NCBI GenBank assembly: GCA_002338615.1
Contig: DDIS01000177.1
Span: forward strand, 1-64,000
DNA length: 64,000 bases
Reading direction: 5' to 3'
Source of the DNA: Proteobacteria bacterium UBA1844
Lineage (GTDB): Bacteria > Pseudomonadota > Gammaproteobacteria > Steroidobacterales > Woeseiaceae
The notes under the pieces are model-generated. The model worked only from the letters and a program-made list of their open reading frames with translations. It had not been told where the DNA came from and ran no database searches. Below, piece after piece: positions 18,583-27,351 of the stretch (within the stretch, counting starts at the first letter, position 1; every line of letters begins with the position of its first letter). Position numbers and translations under genes: made by a program.

Positions 18583-19236
18583 TTACGCCTCTGCGACTGT
18601 ACGCTTGGCCCGTTTGGAAAATACGTTCAGGGCTTTGACTGTTGCCATTTCAAGGCTGTCAACGATGTCACCTGTCTTGCTGGTCAGGATAGCGTGCACG
18701 ACCAGCAACGGGATGGCGACCATCAGGCCGAATGCGGTCGTGTTCATCGCGACCGAAATACTTGCTGAGAGCAAGTCGGCTTTCTCGGCCGGGTTCGCGT
18801 TAGCGACGGCGGTAAACGCCTGAATCAGGCCCATGATGGTGCCGAGCAGGCCGAGCAATGTCGCGATGCTTGAGGCCAGCGCCACGTACGGCGTGCGCTT
18901 CTCGAGCCGTGGCACGATTTCCATCATGCTTTCTTCCATCGCGATTTCGATATCTTCGCGACGGCGGACAGCGCCTTGCAGCGACAGGCCCATGTTGAGT
19001 ACCTGCGAGATTGTTGACTGGTCTTCGCCAGTCATCTTGCGTGCTTCGTCGAACTCACCATTGGACAGCAGTGGCTGCACCTTCTGCCACACGGCCTGGT
19101 TTTTGTTCGTCACGAGTGCGAGTGTTACATAGCGTTCGATTGCAATCGCGAGCCCGATGGCGAACACCACCAGTATCGGATACATGAACAACCCACCCGA
19201 TGAAAAGAATCCTACAATCGAATAGAGAAGGTCCAT
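18583..19236 (-). CDS. exbB: ExbB/MotA/TolQ proton-channel protein (217 aa)
   Basis: Inner-membrane stator subunit of a proton-driven motor. Three membrane helices are visible: about 15-35 after SSGGLFMYPILVVF, then the family core TPYVALASSIATLLGLLGTI, and a third at VAMNTTAFGLMVAIPLLVVH. The cytoplasmic loop carries TISQVLNMGLSLQGAVRRRE. Length is normal for the short ExbB group. I chose ATG 19236 because AAGGAACTGGAA lies directly upstream; the frame stays open to 19272 but without a comparable ribosome site. First gene of the exbB-exbD-exbD-agmX-like operon. Confidence 0.92.
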   Translation of the reverse strand: MDLLYSIVGFFSSGGLFMYPILVVFAIGLAIAIERYVTLALVTNKNQAVWQKVQPLLSNGEFDEARKMTGEDQSTISQVLNMGLSLQGAVRRREDIEIAMEESMMEIVPRLEKRTPYVALASSIATLLGLLGTIMGLIQAFTAVANANPAEKADLLSASISVAMNTTAFGLMVAIPLLVVHAILTSKTGDIVDSLEMATVKALNVFSKRAKRTVAEA

Positions 19237-19480
19237 TTCCAGTTCCTTATTTGACAGAATGTCCTGAGCCAAGCCTCAGACAAGTGCAGAGAATAGTCGC
19301 GGATTACAGACAGCGATGTGATATAGCGCACGTTCAAGGAGGGTCGCTGGAAAAAGAAATTCGCTTTGAGTGCAGAGGCTTAGCGGCTTTGTTGCTGAGA
19401 GCCATACTGGGCGCGGGAGGTGAGGCTGCCTGGGATGGACAATGATCCGGGAAGCTCGGCTGCCTGACTGCCTGGGCAAC
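19237..19480. other. Gene-free leader between exbB and the csp terminator
   Basis: About 245 bases upstream of exbB on the minus strand. A GACA-TTC-TGTC dyad lies close to the exbB start and a TATAT stretch near 19320. I see no convincing -35/-10 pair, operator or small gene, although the exbB promoter must lie here if the csp terminator works. Confidence 0.4.
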
Positions 19481-19512
19481 AAAAAAGGGCAAGACCAACA
19501 GGTCTCGCCCTT
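19481..19512 (-). terminator. Rho-independent terminator of the cold-shock gene
   Basis: On the minus strand GGGCGAGACC, loop TGTT, then GGTCTTGCCC (one G-U pair) is followed by TTTTTTG. This is a textbook terminator about 70 bases after the csp stop, and it separates csp from exbB. Confidence 0.9.
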
Positions 19513-19543
19513 TCTGGCCTCAACTCCGAAAGAGTGTGCGGCT

Positions 19544-19569
19544 GGCCTGCAATGACTGCATTGCAGGCC
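19544..19569 (-). other. Perfect 11-bp hairpin in the csp 3' untranslated region
   Basis: GGCCTGCAATG, loop of four, CATTGCAGGCC, lying between the csp stop and its terminator. It has no U-tract, so it is more likely an mRNA-stability or processing structure than a second terminator. Confidence 0.7.
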
Positions 19570-19581
19570 GAATCGCGCTGC

Positions 19582-19785
19582 TTAAACCGCTACGATATTC
19601 TCTGCCTGAGGACCCTTCTGGCCCTGGGTAAGAGTGAACTCGACTTTTTGGCCCTCGGCCAGGGTTTTGTGCCCATCGCCTGTAATAGCGCTGAAATGTG
19701 CAAAAACGTCGGGGCCAGATTCTTGCTCGATAAAGCCAAATCCTTTGGCATCATTAAACCATTTAACGGTTCCGGTAGTAGACAT
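19582..19785 (-). CDS. Cold-shock protein, CspA family (67 aa)
   Basis: A single cold-shock domain that binds single-stranded RNA/DNA and melts mRNA structure. The RNP1 motif KGFGFIE and RNP2 motif DVFAHFS are intact, and [15 protein letters not shown] begins right after the start. Length is standard. AGGA lies 9 bases before the ATG. It is a one-gene unit: the 3' side has a strong terminator, and the 5' side faces the divergent SnoaL-like gene. It interrupts the two halves of the envelope cluster, with no evident functional link to it. Confidence 0.96.
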   Translation of the reverse strand: MSTTGTVKWFNDAKGFGFIEQESGPDVFAHFSAITGDGHKTLAEGQKVEFTLTQGQKGPQAENIVAV

Positions 19786-20038
19786 AGTCTTAATCCTGTT
19801 TATTCAAGAGTATTGGGAGCCTTCGTGTGAAGGCAATATTGCTGGAAGCGCTACTATTACTTATGAAAAACAGGACGAGGCGTTACAGAAAGACTTCGAA
19901 ATGAGGTACATAAATATCAGACGTACTTTCAAGCTGGGTGAAGCATAACAGCTTTACCCTGTCGTAAATGGGCATTTGCAAGCCGTTTCGCCGCTGGTTT
20001 GGCGGTATTATTGTCGTTTGCTCGATAAACTAGCCGGT

Positions 20039-20407
20039 ATGGGACAATTGGAACCAAGACAAGTCGTGAAGAACTGGGTAGCGGCGTTCAATCGTGGTGA
20101 TGCGGATGAACTGGCAAGTTTTTATTCTGACGATGCAGTTAATCACCAGGTTGTGCAGGATCCGGTAGCAGGACGCAATGCGATTCGGGAAATGTTTGCG
20201 CGCGAGTTTGGTCGCGCCACGATGGTTTGCCAGATAGAGAATATCTTTCAGGATGGGGAGTGGGCGATTCTTGAATGGAAGGATCCAAAGGGACTACGTG
20301 GTTGCGGATTCTTCAATATCGTTAACAACCTGATCGTTTTTCAGCGCGGCTATTTCAACGAGCTCTCATTCTTACGTCAGCAAGGATTGCCGCTGCCAAT
20401 CGAGTAA
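20039..20407 (+). CDS. SnoaL-like / NTF2-fold protein (122 aa)
   Basis: A small single-domain protein of the NTF2-like superfamily, seen from the pattern WVAAFNRGDADELASFYSDDAV followed by GRNAIREMF and a terminal antiparallel sheet (WAILEWKDPKGLRGCGFFNI). Members bind small hydrophobic ligands or act as isomerases or cyclases; no substrate can be named. I use ATG 20039; the upstream in-frame ATG at 19976 adds 21 residues unlike the family. It converges with the end of the TPR operon. Confidence 0.8.
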   Translation: MGQLEPRQVVKNWVAAFNRGDADELASFYSDDAVNHQVVQDPVAGRNAIREMFAREFGRATMVCQIENIFQDGEWAILEWKDPKGLRGCGFFNIVNNLIVFQRGYFNELSFLRQQGLPLPIE

Positions 20408-20497
20408 TAATCGAACCGTTCCATTCGATCGCAGGTGTTCGGCAGTGGTGACTTTGAGCGCTTGATTTGAGAGTGGCTGGATTAGCCGCACGGGACA

Positions 20498-20854
20498 CTA
20501 GCTGCCGGAGCGGATCTCGTAGAACCGCAGCTCGCGCAAAAAGACTTCTTTGTCGACCGGACGAGCTCGATCGTCCAGTGTGTCGGACAGGCTGATTGCC
20601 TCGCCAAGCTCCGAGGATTTCCATGGCACGATGACCAGCGCCTTTGGTGCTTCCTCATTGCCGAGAATCGACATACCGGACATCGCCTTCGGGCTGTCTA
20701 TACCGTCGCCGTTCGGCGTTTTCTCGGCCGTCGCTTCCGTTACCGGGGATTCAGTGACCTCAGTCGTATCGTTCGCATCGCTTGCCGGCTCTTCCGCCAC
20801 AACGATCTGGGGCAGAAACAACACGACGCCGGAAATAAGTAGAGACTTCAGCAT
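20498..20854 (-). CDS. Small exported acidic protein of the TPR operon (118 aa)
   Basis: No family recognised. A signal peptide (MLKSLLISGVVLFLPQIVVA) is followed by a low-complexity acidic Thr/Glu/Ala stretch (about 22-50). A compact C-terminal part then contains PKALVIVPWKSSELGEAISL and KEVFLRELRFYEIRSGS. It starts 8 bases after the TPR lipoprotein gene and is the last gene of the block that begins at 27120. The KALVIVPWK core suggests a small beta-structured periplasmic domain. No clear terminator follows; the SnoaL-like gene converges from the other side. Confidence 0.75.
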   Translation of the reverse strand: MLKSLLISGVVLFLPQIVVAEEPASDANDTTEVTESPVTEATAEKTPNGDGIDSPKAMSGMSILGNEEAPKALVIVPWKSSELGEAISLSDTLDDRARPVDKEVFLRELRFYEIRSGS

Positions 20855-20862
20855 GACCGTTC

Positions 20863-21480
20863 CTATTGATTCATCCGGTTACGAATATCGGCAACCCACA
20901 TGGATGCTTCCTCGTCGCTCTTCACCGTCGCAAGATAAGCCTCGTAGTTATCAAGTGCACAGGACAGGTCGGCAAGGTACAGATCGCAAAGGATGGCAAG
21001 ATTTCTGCGCGCGAAATGATAGCCCGGGTAAATTTGCAGCGCTGCTTCGTAGCTCTTGCGAGCTTCGGCAAAGCGTCCGCGCTCACGGTAGACTATACCG
21101 AGTTCATTGTAGGCAATCGGGTGCGCCGGGTTGAGTGCCAGCGCGGCCTGCAGGCTTTGTTCAGCACGATCGAGATCGCCCCCCTGGTGATAGGCAATGC
21201 CAAGGTCGATGCGCGGTGCACTGAGTTCGGGCGCGGCAGCCGCAACCGATTCCAGTAGTGCCACACCTTCGGCATTGCGGCCCTGTTCAAGCAGTGACAG
21301 TGCGTGCTGGTAATCCGCACGGACATCATTGCTGACGCGCGCTTCCTCCGTGATCGTAAATCCGACCGCATCCTGGATTTCAAGGTGCGCCGTACTGCGC
21401 GGCTGTTGCGGACTCGTGGCGCAGGCACATAGCGCAGAGGCAAGCCCCGCCAGCAACAGGAAGCGAAACGTCGTGTGCAT
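20863..21480 (-). CDS. TPR lipoprotein (205 aa)
   Basis: Predicted outer-membrane lipoprotein with tetratricopeptide repeats. The N-terminus MHTTFRFLLLAGLASALCAC carries a hydrophobic core and a Cys suited to lipid attachment. Three or four TPRs follow (ADYQHALSLLEQGRNAEGVALL, then PRIDLGIAYHQGGDLDRAEQ, HPIAYNELGIVYRERGRFAE), giving a PilF/Tgl-like appearance. The C-terminal part (LYLADLSCALDNYEAYLATV) is common in such lipoproteins. I start at ATG 21480, directly after a REP pair. An in-frame ATG at 21564 would add 28 residues encoded mostly by the REP and would spoil the lipoprotein signal. PilF-type lipoproteins pilot secretins or barrels; here a role in assembling the machine is only an inference. 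Confidence 0.82.
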   Translation of the reverse strand: MHTTFRFLLLAGLASALCACATSPQQPRSTAHLEIQDAVGFTITEEARVSNDVRADYQHALSLLEQGRNAEGVALLESVAAAAPELSAPRIDLGIAYHQGGDLDRAEQSLQAALALNPAHPIAYNELGIVYRERGRFAEARKSYEAALQIYPGYHFARRNLAILCDLYLADLSCALDNYEAYLATVKSDEEASMWVADIRNRMNQ

Positions 21481-21482
21481 CC

Positions 21483-21540
21483 GCAGAAGCGCCATCCTGG
21501 CGCGATCCATCCTGAATCGTGACTGGCAGCCGCTCCTGCG
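21483..21540. repeat. Paired REP palindrome (BIME-like), copy C
   Basis: Two inverted units, GCAGAAGCGCCATCCTGGCG and CTGGCAGCCGCTCCTGCG, flank a short spacer. It lies between the stop of the 1040-residue TPR gene (21572) and the lipoprotein start (21480), inside the operon. Confidence 0.85.
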
Positions 21541-21571
21541 AGCTTGTGTTGGATTCATTGTCATAGTCGGA

Positions 21572-24500
21572 TTACCGCGTCTCATATGCCGCGGAGTGTT
21601 CCCACTCTGCTTCGGTTTCTGCCGGTGCTTGCGACTCGTCCTGCGCGACGTCCGGGTTCGGCACTTCCTCGACACCAATAGGCGGTGCGCCCGGCATGCG
21701 ATACGCGTACGAATCGATGGAACCGACATAGCCTTCACTGATCTCGCTTTTCGCGTAGCGGCCCGGCATCAGGTCGGCAAGTTTGTCGAGGCTCTGTTGC
21801 ACCCAGGGGTTGTAGACGCCCGCAGCAAGTAACTCGAAGTTCTGCTCGTGCACGCCAATGGCCTTCTCTTCGAAGGGGTATGCCTCTTCCTCGATAACCA
21901 TCTCGTAGTCGGTTTTTTCGGCACTTGTGAGGCCGGCCGGCCGCTCCGAGTTAATCAGCGCGTTGCTGAATTCGAGATAAGTCTCGGCGATGTAGAACGT
22001 CGCTGCAGCGGTGACATCGGCAACTTCGTAGTCGACCAGTTTTTCAAGCGACGCCATGGCCGTGTCCATGCGCTGTTGCTTTTCGGCGAGGCTTTTCTCA
22101 AACGGCTGATCAAGCGGCAGTTGTGCAAAGCGATCGAAATCCTGTTGTGCGAGCACGAGCGCCGCTTTGGATGCCAGGAAGCGGCTGCGATCCGTACGGT
22201 CACCGCCGGAATCGCGATCGGTCGCGACAATAGCGGCGAGTTCCGCGTTGTAACGAGTGTAGTCACTCTCCTGCTTGAATAATTCAGACAAGCGGGTTCG
22301 CGTTTCCATAGCGATGTCGAGCGGGCGTGGATACAGGCTCACGTACTGGTCGTATACACGAATCGCTTCGGCCGTGACCTTTACTTCGTCGTACAGCTCG
22401 CCCGCCGTCAGCATCGCCTGGCGACTGAGTTCCGGATCGCTTGCTTCGGCTGCAATACGTTCGTACTCGACAGCCGAGCGTTCAATCTGTCCGGCTTTGC
22501 GGTAAACCGTGGCAAGTTGCTTGGTTGCCTCGGTCTCGAGTTCGTGGTCCGGATTGTTGATCCGGAACTCCTCGAGAACCGTCGATGCCATTGCCCAGTC
22601 CTCGAGTTTCATCAATGCGGCAGCACCATCGTACTCAGCCGCGGTGCGAATCGACGAGGTCGGTGCGACGTCCTTGATGCGCAGGAAGTGATTTGCAGCC
22701 GTCCGGTAATCTCCGAGCAGGTTCGCTTGCTCACCCTGCTTGTAGATGGCGGCGGCCAGGCCATCGATTATGGCGGGACGGGTTTCGTCATCGGCCGGTG
22801 TCAGCGCGAGTACATTCTGGTAAGCAAATTCGGCATCTACGTAGCGGGCAAGATCGATGGACGAATGTCCAATCACAGCCCAGGCTGAACGCAACAGGTC
22901 CTGGTCCGCCGACGGGTAACGGTCGATCAGCTTCTGTGCCGAGTCAATCGCGACCGTGAATTCCTGCATGTCGTAAAGATCATCGGCCGCGGCGCCAAGC
23001 ACAACGGCGGCCTGCGGATGGTCGCGAAAGCTGTCAGCGAAACGTAAAGAGCTGGCGACCGTGGCCTGCTTGACAATGAGCTGGTTCGCGCCCGTGGCCG
23101 CCTCGAGTTCCGATCGATAAGCGTACACAGCCGCATAACCCGCCGCAGCAGCCTGCTCGTGCGGTGCGTAGGCATAAGCTGTTTGCTCGTAGGCGCGCGC
23201 AGCCTCGCCGAAGTTTTCGTTCTCCAGCAACAGGTCGGCGAGCTGGTAGTTGATCTGCGGTGAATCGTCATCGGCCGGGAACGACGCCAGGAACTCACCG
23301 TACCAGCGCTCTGCCTCCAGAAAATGTTCCGGTCGCTCGTCGGCCAGTTCCTCGTCCTGGTAGAGCGCGTGGTAGTGATTGGCAAGGTCCGTCAGGTTCA
23401 CCTTCAACATCGCGACGGCTTCCGGCGCCTCGTCGATGTTGAAGTACTGCCAGTATTCCGCGGAGCGAGCGTAGCGTGATGCGAATTCCTTTTTCGATTC
23501 GACCACGAGCTGCGGGAAGCCGGCCTCACCGTATATCTCGATGACACGCTGGTTAAAGCGCGGCGCTACCCTGTGAAAGGGATTCAGGTCCGTGAAGGAC
23601 TTGTACACCGCCGCCGCATCTTCGTAACGCAGCTTCGAGAAATAGAACTCGCCGAGATTGCCGTAAATCTTGTCAGCGTAGCTGCGCTGGCCACGTTCGG
23701 CAAAGTACTCGTCAACAACCTCGGGCCCGCCGAGGTTCGAGAAACTCAGGCTGATAACGCGAAACGTGTCGGCAATCCGGTGTTCCTCGTTTTCGTCGAG
23801 CAGCTTGTCGAAGTCGTAGCCGATCGACTCACGATGATCGAGCATCGCAACGTAATTGTTGAGCGCCTGCTCGTAAAGTTCCTGCTTGTACAAGGTCCAG
23901 CCCATCTTGTACAAGGCGAGTTCGAAGTAGTACGAGTCGTCGCCCATGCCGATGATTGCGCCGTAGGCATCTTCGGCATCCAGGTAGTTCTTGCGCACGA
24001 AGTAGTATTCGCCGCGCCGAAACTGCACCTCATCGATAAATTTCGAGTAAGGGTATTCCGTGATCAGCCGGTTCATGACCTCCATGGCGTCATCGGGCTG
24101 GCCGATTTCGTCGTAGGCACGCGACATCTGGTACAGGACCTGGTCGTTGCGCTCGTAGTCCGGGTAGTTTGCGAGAATCTTCTGGTAGGTCTTGATCGCT
24201 TCGCGTGGACCGGACGGCACGGATTCAGCCGTCAGTTCGGCGAGGCCGGTATCCTGTGCTGCATCGGTCGCGAGCAGCTGTTCCCGCTCGCTGGCTCGTT
24301 GCTCAAATGCGTGGTCGGATTCACGGTCGGCCTGGGTCATGGCCGAAGGTGCAGTGCCGGGTGCTTCGACGCGCGCTGCCGCCTGCGGTTTCGCGGCAAC
24401 CGGTGCCCGCATTTCGATGATGTCGGTCTTGCCGCCAAGCACGCCGTATTCCTGCTCGACCTGCAAATCGGCGAGGCGCCGCATGGCTTCCGGTGTCAGC

Positions 24501-24694
24501 GAGCTTTCCGGCGTCTTCTCGAGGTAATTGCGATAGCTTTCTGCGGCGCGCTCGAGGCTGTCGTCGAGATACACCTCGTCCACATCGGGTGCGACCTGGT
24601 GCAATTCGGCAAGCGTGCCTTGCTGCGGCGCGGTGGAGCAGGCGCCGAGCAAAAGTGCCACGCAGCCAATAAAAAGTGCTTGCCGGCTGTTCAT
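21572..24694 (-). CDS. Large TPR outer-membrane lipoprotein (1040 aa)
   Basis: A long helical-repeat protein. MNSRQALFIGCVALLLGACS is a classical lipoprotein signal (lipobox LGAC). From about residue 40 to 1000 it is built of TPR/BamD-like helix pairs, for example QVLYQMSRAYDEIGQPDDAM, FIDEVQFRRGEYYFVRKNYL, GEFYFSKLRYEDAAAVYKSF and INYQLADLLLENENFGEAAR. The C-terminus becomes Pro/Glu/Ala-rich. The start overlaps the stop of the preceding TPR gene (ATGA). Such arrays usually scaffold other proteins in the periplasm; their size and the ExbBD genes nearby recall the TPR proteins of Myxococcus-type gliding complexes, but no specific homology can be claimed by eye. Confidence 0.85.
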   Translation of the reverse strand: MNSRQALFIGCVALLLGACSTAPQQGTLAELHQVAPDVDEVYLDDSLERAAESYRNYLEKTPESSLTPEAMRRLADLQVEQEYGVLGGKTDIIEMRAPVAAKPQAAARVEAPGTAPSAMTQADRESDHAFEQRASEREQLLATDAAQDTGLAELTAESVPSGPREAIKTYQKILANYPDYERNDQVLYQMSRAYDEIGQPDDAMEVMNRLITEYPYSKFIDEVQFRRGEYYFVRKNYLDAEDAYGAIIGMGDDSYYFELALYKMGWTLYKQELYEQALNNYVAMLDHRESIGYDFDKLLDENEEHRIADTFRVISLSFSNLGGPEVVDEYFAERGQRSYADKIYGNLGEFYFSKLRYEDAAAVYKSFTDLNPFHRVAPRFNQRVIEIYGEAGFPQLVVESKKEFASRYARSAEYWQYFNIDEAPEAVAMLKVNLTDLANHYHALYQDEELADERPEHFLEAERWYGEFLASFPADDDSPQINYQLADLLLENENFGEAARAYEQTAYAYAPHEQAAAAGYAAVYAYRSELEAATGANQLIVKQATVASSLRFADSFRDHPQAAVVLGAAADDLYDMQEFTVAIDSAQKLIDRYPSADQDLLRSAWAVIGHSSIDLARYVDAEFAYQNVLALTPADDETRPAIIDGLAAAIYKQGEQANLLGDYRTAANHFLRIKDVAPTSSIRTAAEYDGAAALMKLEDWAMASTVLEEFRINNPDHELETEATKQLATVYRKAGQIERSAVEYERIAAEASDPELSRQAMLTAGELYDEVKVTAEAIRVYDQYVSLYPRPLDIAMETRTRLSELFKQESDYTRYNAELAAIVATDRDSGGDRTDRSRFLASKAALVLAQQDFDRFAQLPLDQPFEKSLAEKQQRMDTAMASLEKLVDYEVADVTAAATFYIAETYLEFSNALINSERPAGLTSAEKTDYEMVIEEEAYPFEEKAIGVHEQNFELLAAGVYNPWVQQSLDKLADLMPGRYAKSEISEGYVGSIDSYAYRMPGAPPIGVEEVPNPDVAQDESQAPAETEAEWEHSAAYETR

Positions 24695-26577
24695 TGCAAA
24701 ACACTCCGTGCCTGCGCCTGGGTTGCACGGTCGTAGCTGTCAGCCAGCGCAAAGCGGGCTTTTTCCCGGTAGTTCTCAAGACGGGACCGGCGCGCGACGA
24801 GTTCGTCGATCGCGAACAATTCGAGTTCGTGACCCTGCCGTTTCATCAGGCTCTCGACCCGTACGATCGAGTCTTGCACCTCGGTACGCAGCTGCCGGAT
24901 TGGCGTGTCGTAACCAACATAACTGTGCGTCGCGGCTTGCCGCGAGCGCACGAATTCGTCGTATTCAGCCTGTGCCGTTGCCATTGCGGCGTCCAGGTTG
25001 CGCAAATTGCGATCGAACTCGGTCAGGCGTTCGTGGTACTCGGTGTTGAGCGTCCAGACCAGCAGACCACGGAGACGCTGGATACGTTCCAGCAGCATTT
25101 TCTCGGACGTTCTGAGTTCGCCGCCGCCGAAGCGCGACTCCATGGCATCGAGCTGGTTCAGAAGGTCCTGTTCCTCGCGGGTGGCGAGAAATTCGGGACG
25201 CGGTGTCGTCAGAAGATCGTCGCGACGCTTGACTAGCATCTTGTGTTGTTCGATGCGCAGGCGAAAGCGTGAATCCAGTTCGCGGAACTCCGTATCAATC
25301 TCCGGCAGCAGCGGCGTGTAATGCTCACTGCGGATCTCGACCATATCGTCGAACGCGTCGAAGCTGCTTTGCCAGCTGACGAGTTTGCGATGCAGGTCTG
25401 CGAGGTCGAGATAATTCTGCAGAACGGTCTGGAAATCGTTGCTCGCGAGCAGCTGCATCAGGTAGTAGGTTTCGGGTGTTTGTGGTAACGACCGCAGGCG
25501 AATCACCCAGTCCTTGTTCTGGCGGATTTCTTCACGTACCAGCGCGTCCAGAAAACGGCCATCACGGATGCTTTCGATTGAGCCATTCAGCTTTTCGACT
25601 TCGGTGCCAAACGCGTCCAGCGCCTGGCCGTAGTAGACGGCCGCGCGACCATGGATATCGAGTTTGCCGTAGGCGTACGGCAGCGCGAGCATTGCTTCCT
25701 GGGTTGCGGCGTCAGTTACTTCGCGCTGCGCCAAAATGCTCCAGGGCACCACCGCGCGTGCGTAGTGTTCACCGGACATGTTCGCCCAGCCGGCGCTAAG
25801 CAATGCCTGGTTGGAAAAGGGACCGTCCAGGCGGACACGGTCGAGGAATTGTGCAGATGTCGTGTAGTCGCCACCTTCGAGCAACAGCGTACCCAGCACC
25901 AGGTTGGCTTTGTCGCGAATAGCGAGGTCGGCAGGATCGCTGGTTTCGAAACGACCGGCACGATCCAGCTGCTCGATCGCGAGTTGTCGCTCGCCAGCCT
26001 GCAGATGGGCAATGCCTAGGTTGTACGCGGCGAACGCGCCGTAACTTTTCGAATCCTGTAAACGTTTGAACGTGTCGAACGCGTCCGCCGGCCGGTCAAG
26101 GGCGAGATAAATATTGGCGCGCAGGAACTCAATGTCGTCGCGGATCTGTTCGGGAACCTTGCCTTCGATACGGGAGAGCGCAAGCAGCGCATCCTCCATC
26201 TGACCTTTCTGGAATTGAATGCGCGCCAGCCGATAGGCCGCATCGTTACGCACCTCGTCGTCAACCGCACCCTCGAGCACCGCGGTGATGGCGCGACCGG
26301 CGCGCTGGTGCATGCGATAACGCAGTTCAAAGTCACCGAGTGAAAACTCGGCATCGTCCATGTACGGGTACAAGGTATCCCGCTCCGGCTCGTCGACCTC
26401 GTCATGCTGGAGGACTTCGGCATCGAGGCGTTCCAGTGCTTCGAAATACAGGCCCTGGTGGGCGTAGTAGAGCGCCTCACCGAAATACAGGTCTTTCAGT
26501 TCTTCACTGTGACAGGGGCCAGTCGCCAGTGACGCCCACACGAGGAGCCCCGTCGCCGTAAACGGCGCACGATTCAT
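24691..26577 (-). CDS. Periplasmic TPR protein with C-terminal coiled coil (628 aa)
   Basis: An exported protein: signal MNRAPFTATGLLVWASLATG ending near CHSEE. TPR-like helices span about 25-330 (FGEALYYAHQGLYFEALERL, AYRLARIQFQKGQMEDALLA, AYNLGIAHLQAGERQLAIEQ). The second half is mostly long charged helices likely to form coiled coils (FRLRIEQHKMLVKRRDDLL to MATAQAEYDEFVRSRQAATH). It starts 3 bases after the first gene of the block and overlaps the next one, so co-translation with the 1040-residue TPR lipoprotein is likely. Function unknown; probably a structural part of the same complex. Confidence 0.82.
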   Translation of the reverse strand: MNRAPFTATGLLVWASLATGPCHSEELKDLYFGEALYYAHQGLYFEALERLDAEVLQHDEVDEPERDTLYPYMDDAEFSLGDFELRYRMHQRAGRAITAVLEGAVDDEVRNDAAYRLARIQFQKGQMEDALLALSRIEGKVPEQIRDDIEFLRANIYLALDRPADAFDTFKRLQDSKSYGAFAAYNLGIAHLQAGERQLAIEQLDRAGRFETSDPADLAIRDKANLVLGTLLLEGGDYTTSAQFLDRVRLDGPFSNQALLSAGWANMSGEHYARAVVPWSILAQREVTDAATQEAMLALPYAYGKLDIHGRAAVYYGQALDAFGTEVEKLNGSIESIRDGRFLDALVREEIRQNKDWVIRLRSLPQTPETYYLMQLLASNDFQTVLQNYLDLADLHRKLVSWQSSFDAFDDMVEIRSEHYTPLLPEIDTEFRELDSRFRLRIEQHKMLVKRRDDLLTTPRPEFLATREEQDLLNQLDAMESRFGGGELRTSEKMLLERIQRLRGLLVWTLNTEYHERLTEFDRNLRNLDAAMATAQAEYDEFVRSRQAATHSYVGYDTPIRQLRTEVQDSIVRVESLMKRQGHELELFAIDELVARRSRLENYREKARFALADSYDRATQAQARSVLQ

Positions 26578-26580
26578 GAA

Positions 26581-27120
26581 TCACCAGTCCCCGACAAGAA
26601 TCGGGCTGCCACCGAGAGACGGTCCGGCGAGTGTTATACCGAGCGCTTTGGGCGCGATACCCTTTGCGAAACTGAAGTCGTCGGTTTCGCTGAAGTCCTT
26701 GCCGTTCTTCAGCTTGCCGTGCATCGTGACCTTGAGTTGATGGTCGCCGGTCGGCACGTTGCCGGTGTACAGGCGTTGCACGCCACCTTTCTGTAGCGCC
26801 TCGAGTTCCTTGAAACTGTAGATGTGTTGCGTCGCGACTTCGCCATTGATCACCACCTGGATCGAGTCGAGACGAAAATCCTCGCTGTCATGAAACGCGA
26901 CAAACAGCGCGAGCTGCGTATTGGAAGGATAGAGCAGGCGTTCTTCGAGATTGCCGAGTTCGGAGGCAATGCTCAGAACATCCGATTTTATTTCCTGTAC
27001 CTGGCCGTCGAGGCTGCGTGTGTCCTCACTCGCAATCTCTTGCGCAAAGCCGGGCGCACAGACCGCACCCACGAGTATCGTAAATACCGCGAGTACCAGA
27101 AACCGCATGAATGTTGGCAT
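26581..27120 (-). CDS. Small exported protein heading the TPR operon (179 aa)
   Basis: Family not recognised. A signal peptide (MRFLVLAVFTILVGAVCAPGFAQ after a four-residue leader, split here only by naming) is followed by a short helix (about 40-60, SLDGQVQEIKSDVLSIASEL). A beta-rich domain then contains FRLDSIQVVINGEVATQHIY and GDHQLKVTMHGKLKNGKDF, an arrangement like an Ig or PEGA-type fold. AAAGGACGG precedes the ATG. As the first gene of the operon it probably sits in the periplasm with the TPR proteins. No DNA-binding motif is present. Confidence 0.78.
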   Translation of the reverse strand: MPTFMRFLVLAVFTILVGAVCAPGFAQEIASEDTRSLDGQVQEIKSDVLSIASELGNLEERLLYPSNTQLALFVAFHDSEDFRLDSIQVVINGEVATQHIYSFKELEALQKGGVQRLYTGNVPTGDHQLKVTMHGKLKNGKDFSETDDFSFAKGIAPKALGITLAGPSLGGSPILVGDW

Positions 27121-27351
27121 CTTGACCGTCCTTTGTTCATGCCCGTAGACATCGCGCGTTCATCCACTGGGCGCGACACCGCACATGTCGGCGGTGAGCG
27201 ACAAGTCTTAGGCAAAAGGGCCGGCTAATCTGTGATCCAATCCGCAAATCCGCCCGCGGGTGCCGAAAGGCAGGGAAATAGCGGGGTCCGGGGCTTATTG
27301 TCCTCGCGTTAAATAAGTGTGCGGAACCTGGCTATTGTAGCGTTTTGGCAG

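Noticed and set aside
26581..27120. The first TPR-operon gene as a transcription regulator
   Set aside because: It has a signal peptide and no helix-turn-helix, so it is a periplasmic protein.
27121..27351. A possible second riboswitch or operator before the TPR operon
   Set aside because: I looked for the GEMM blocks and for other RNA signatures on the minus strand and found only short GC-rich hairpins.
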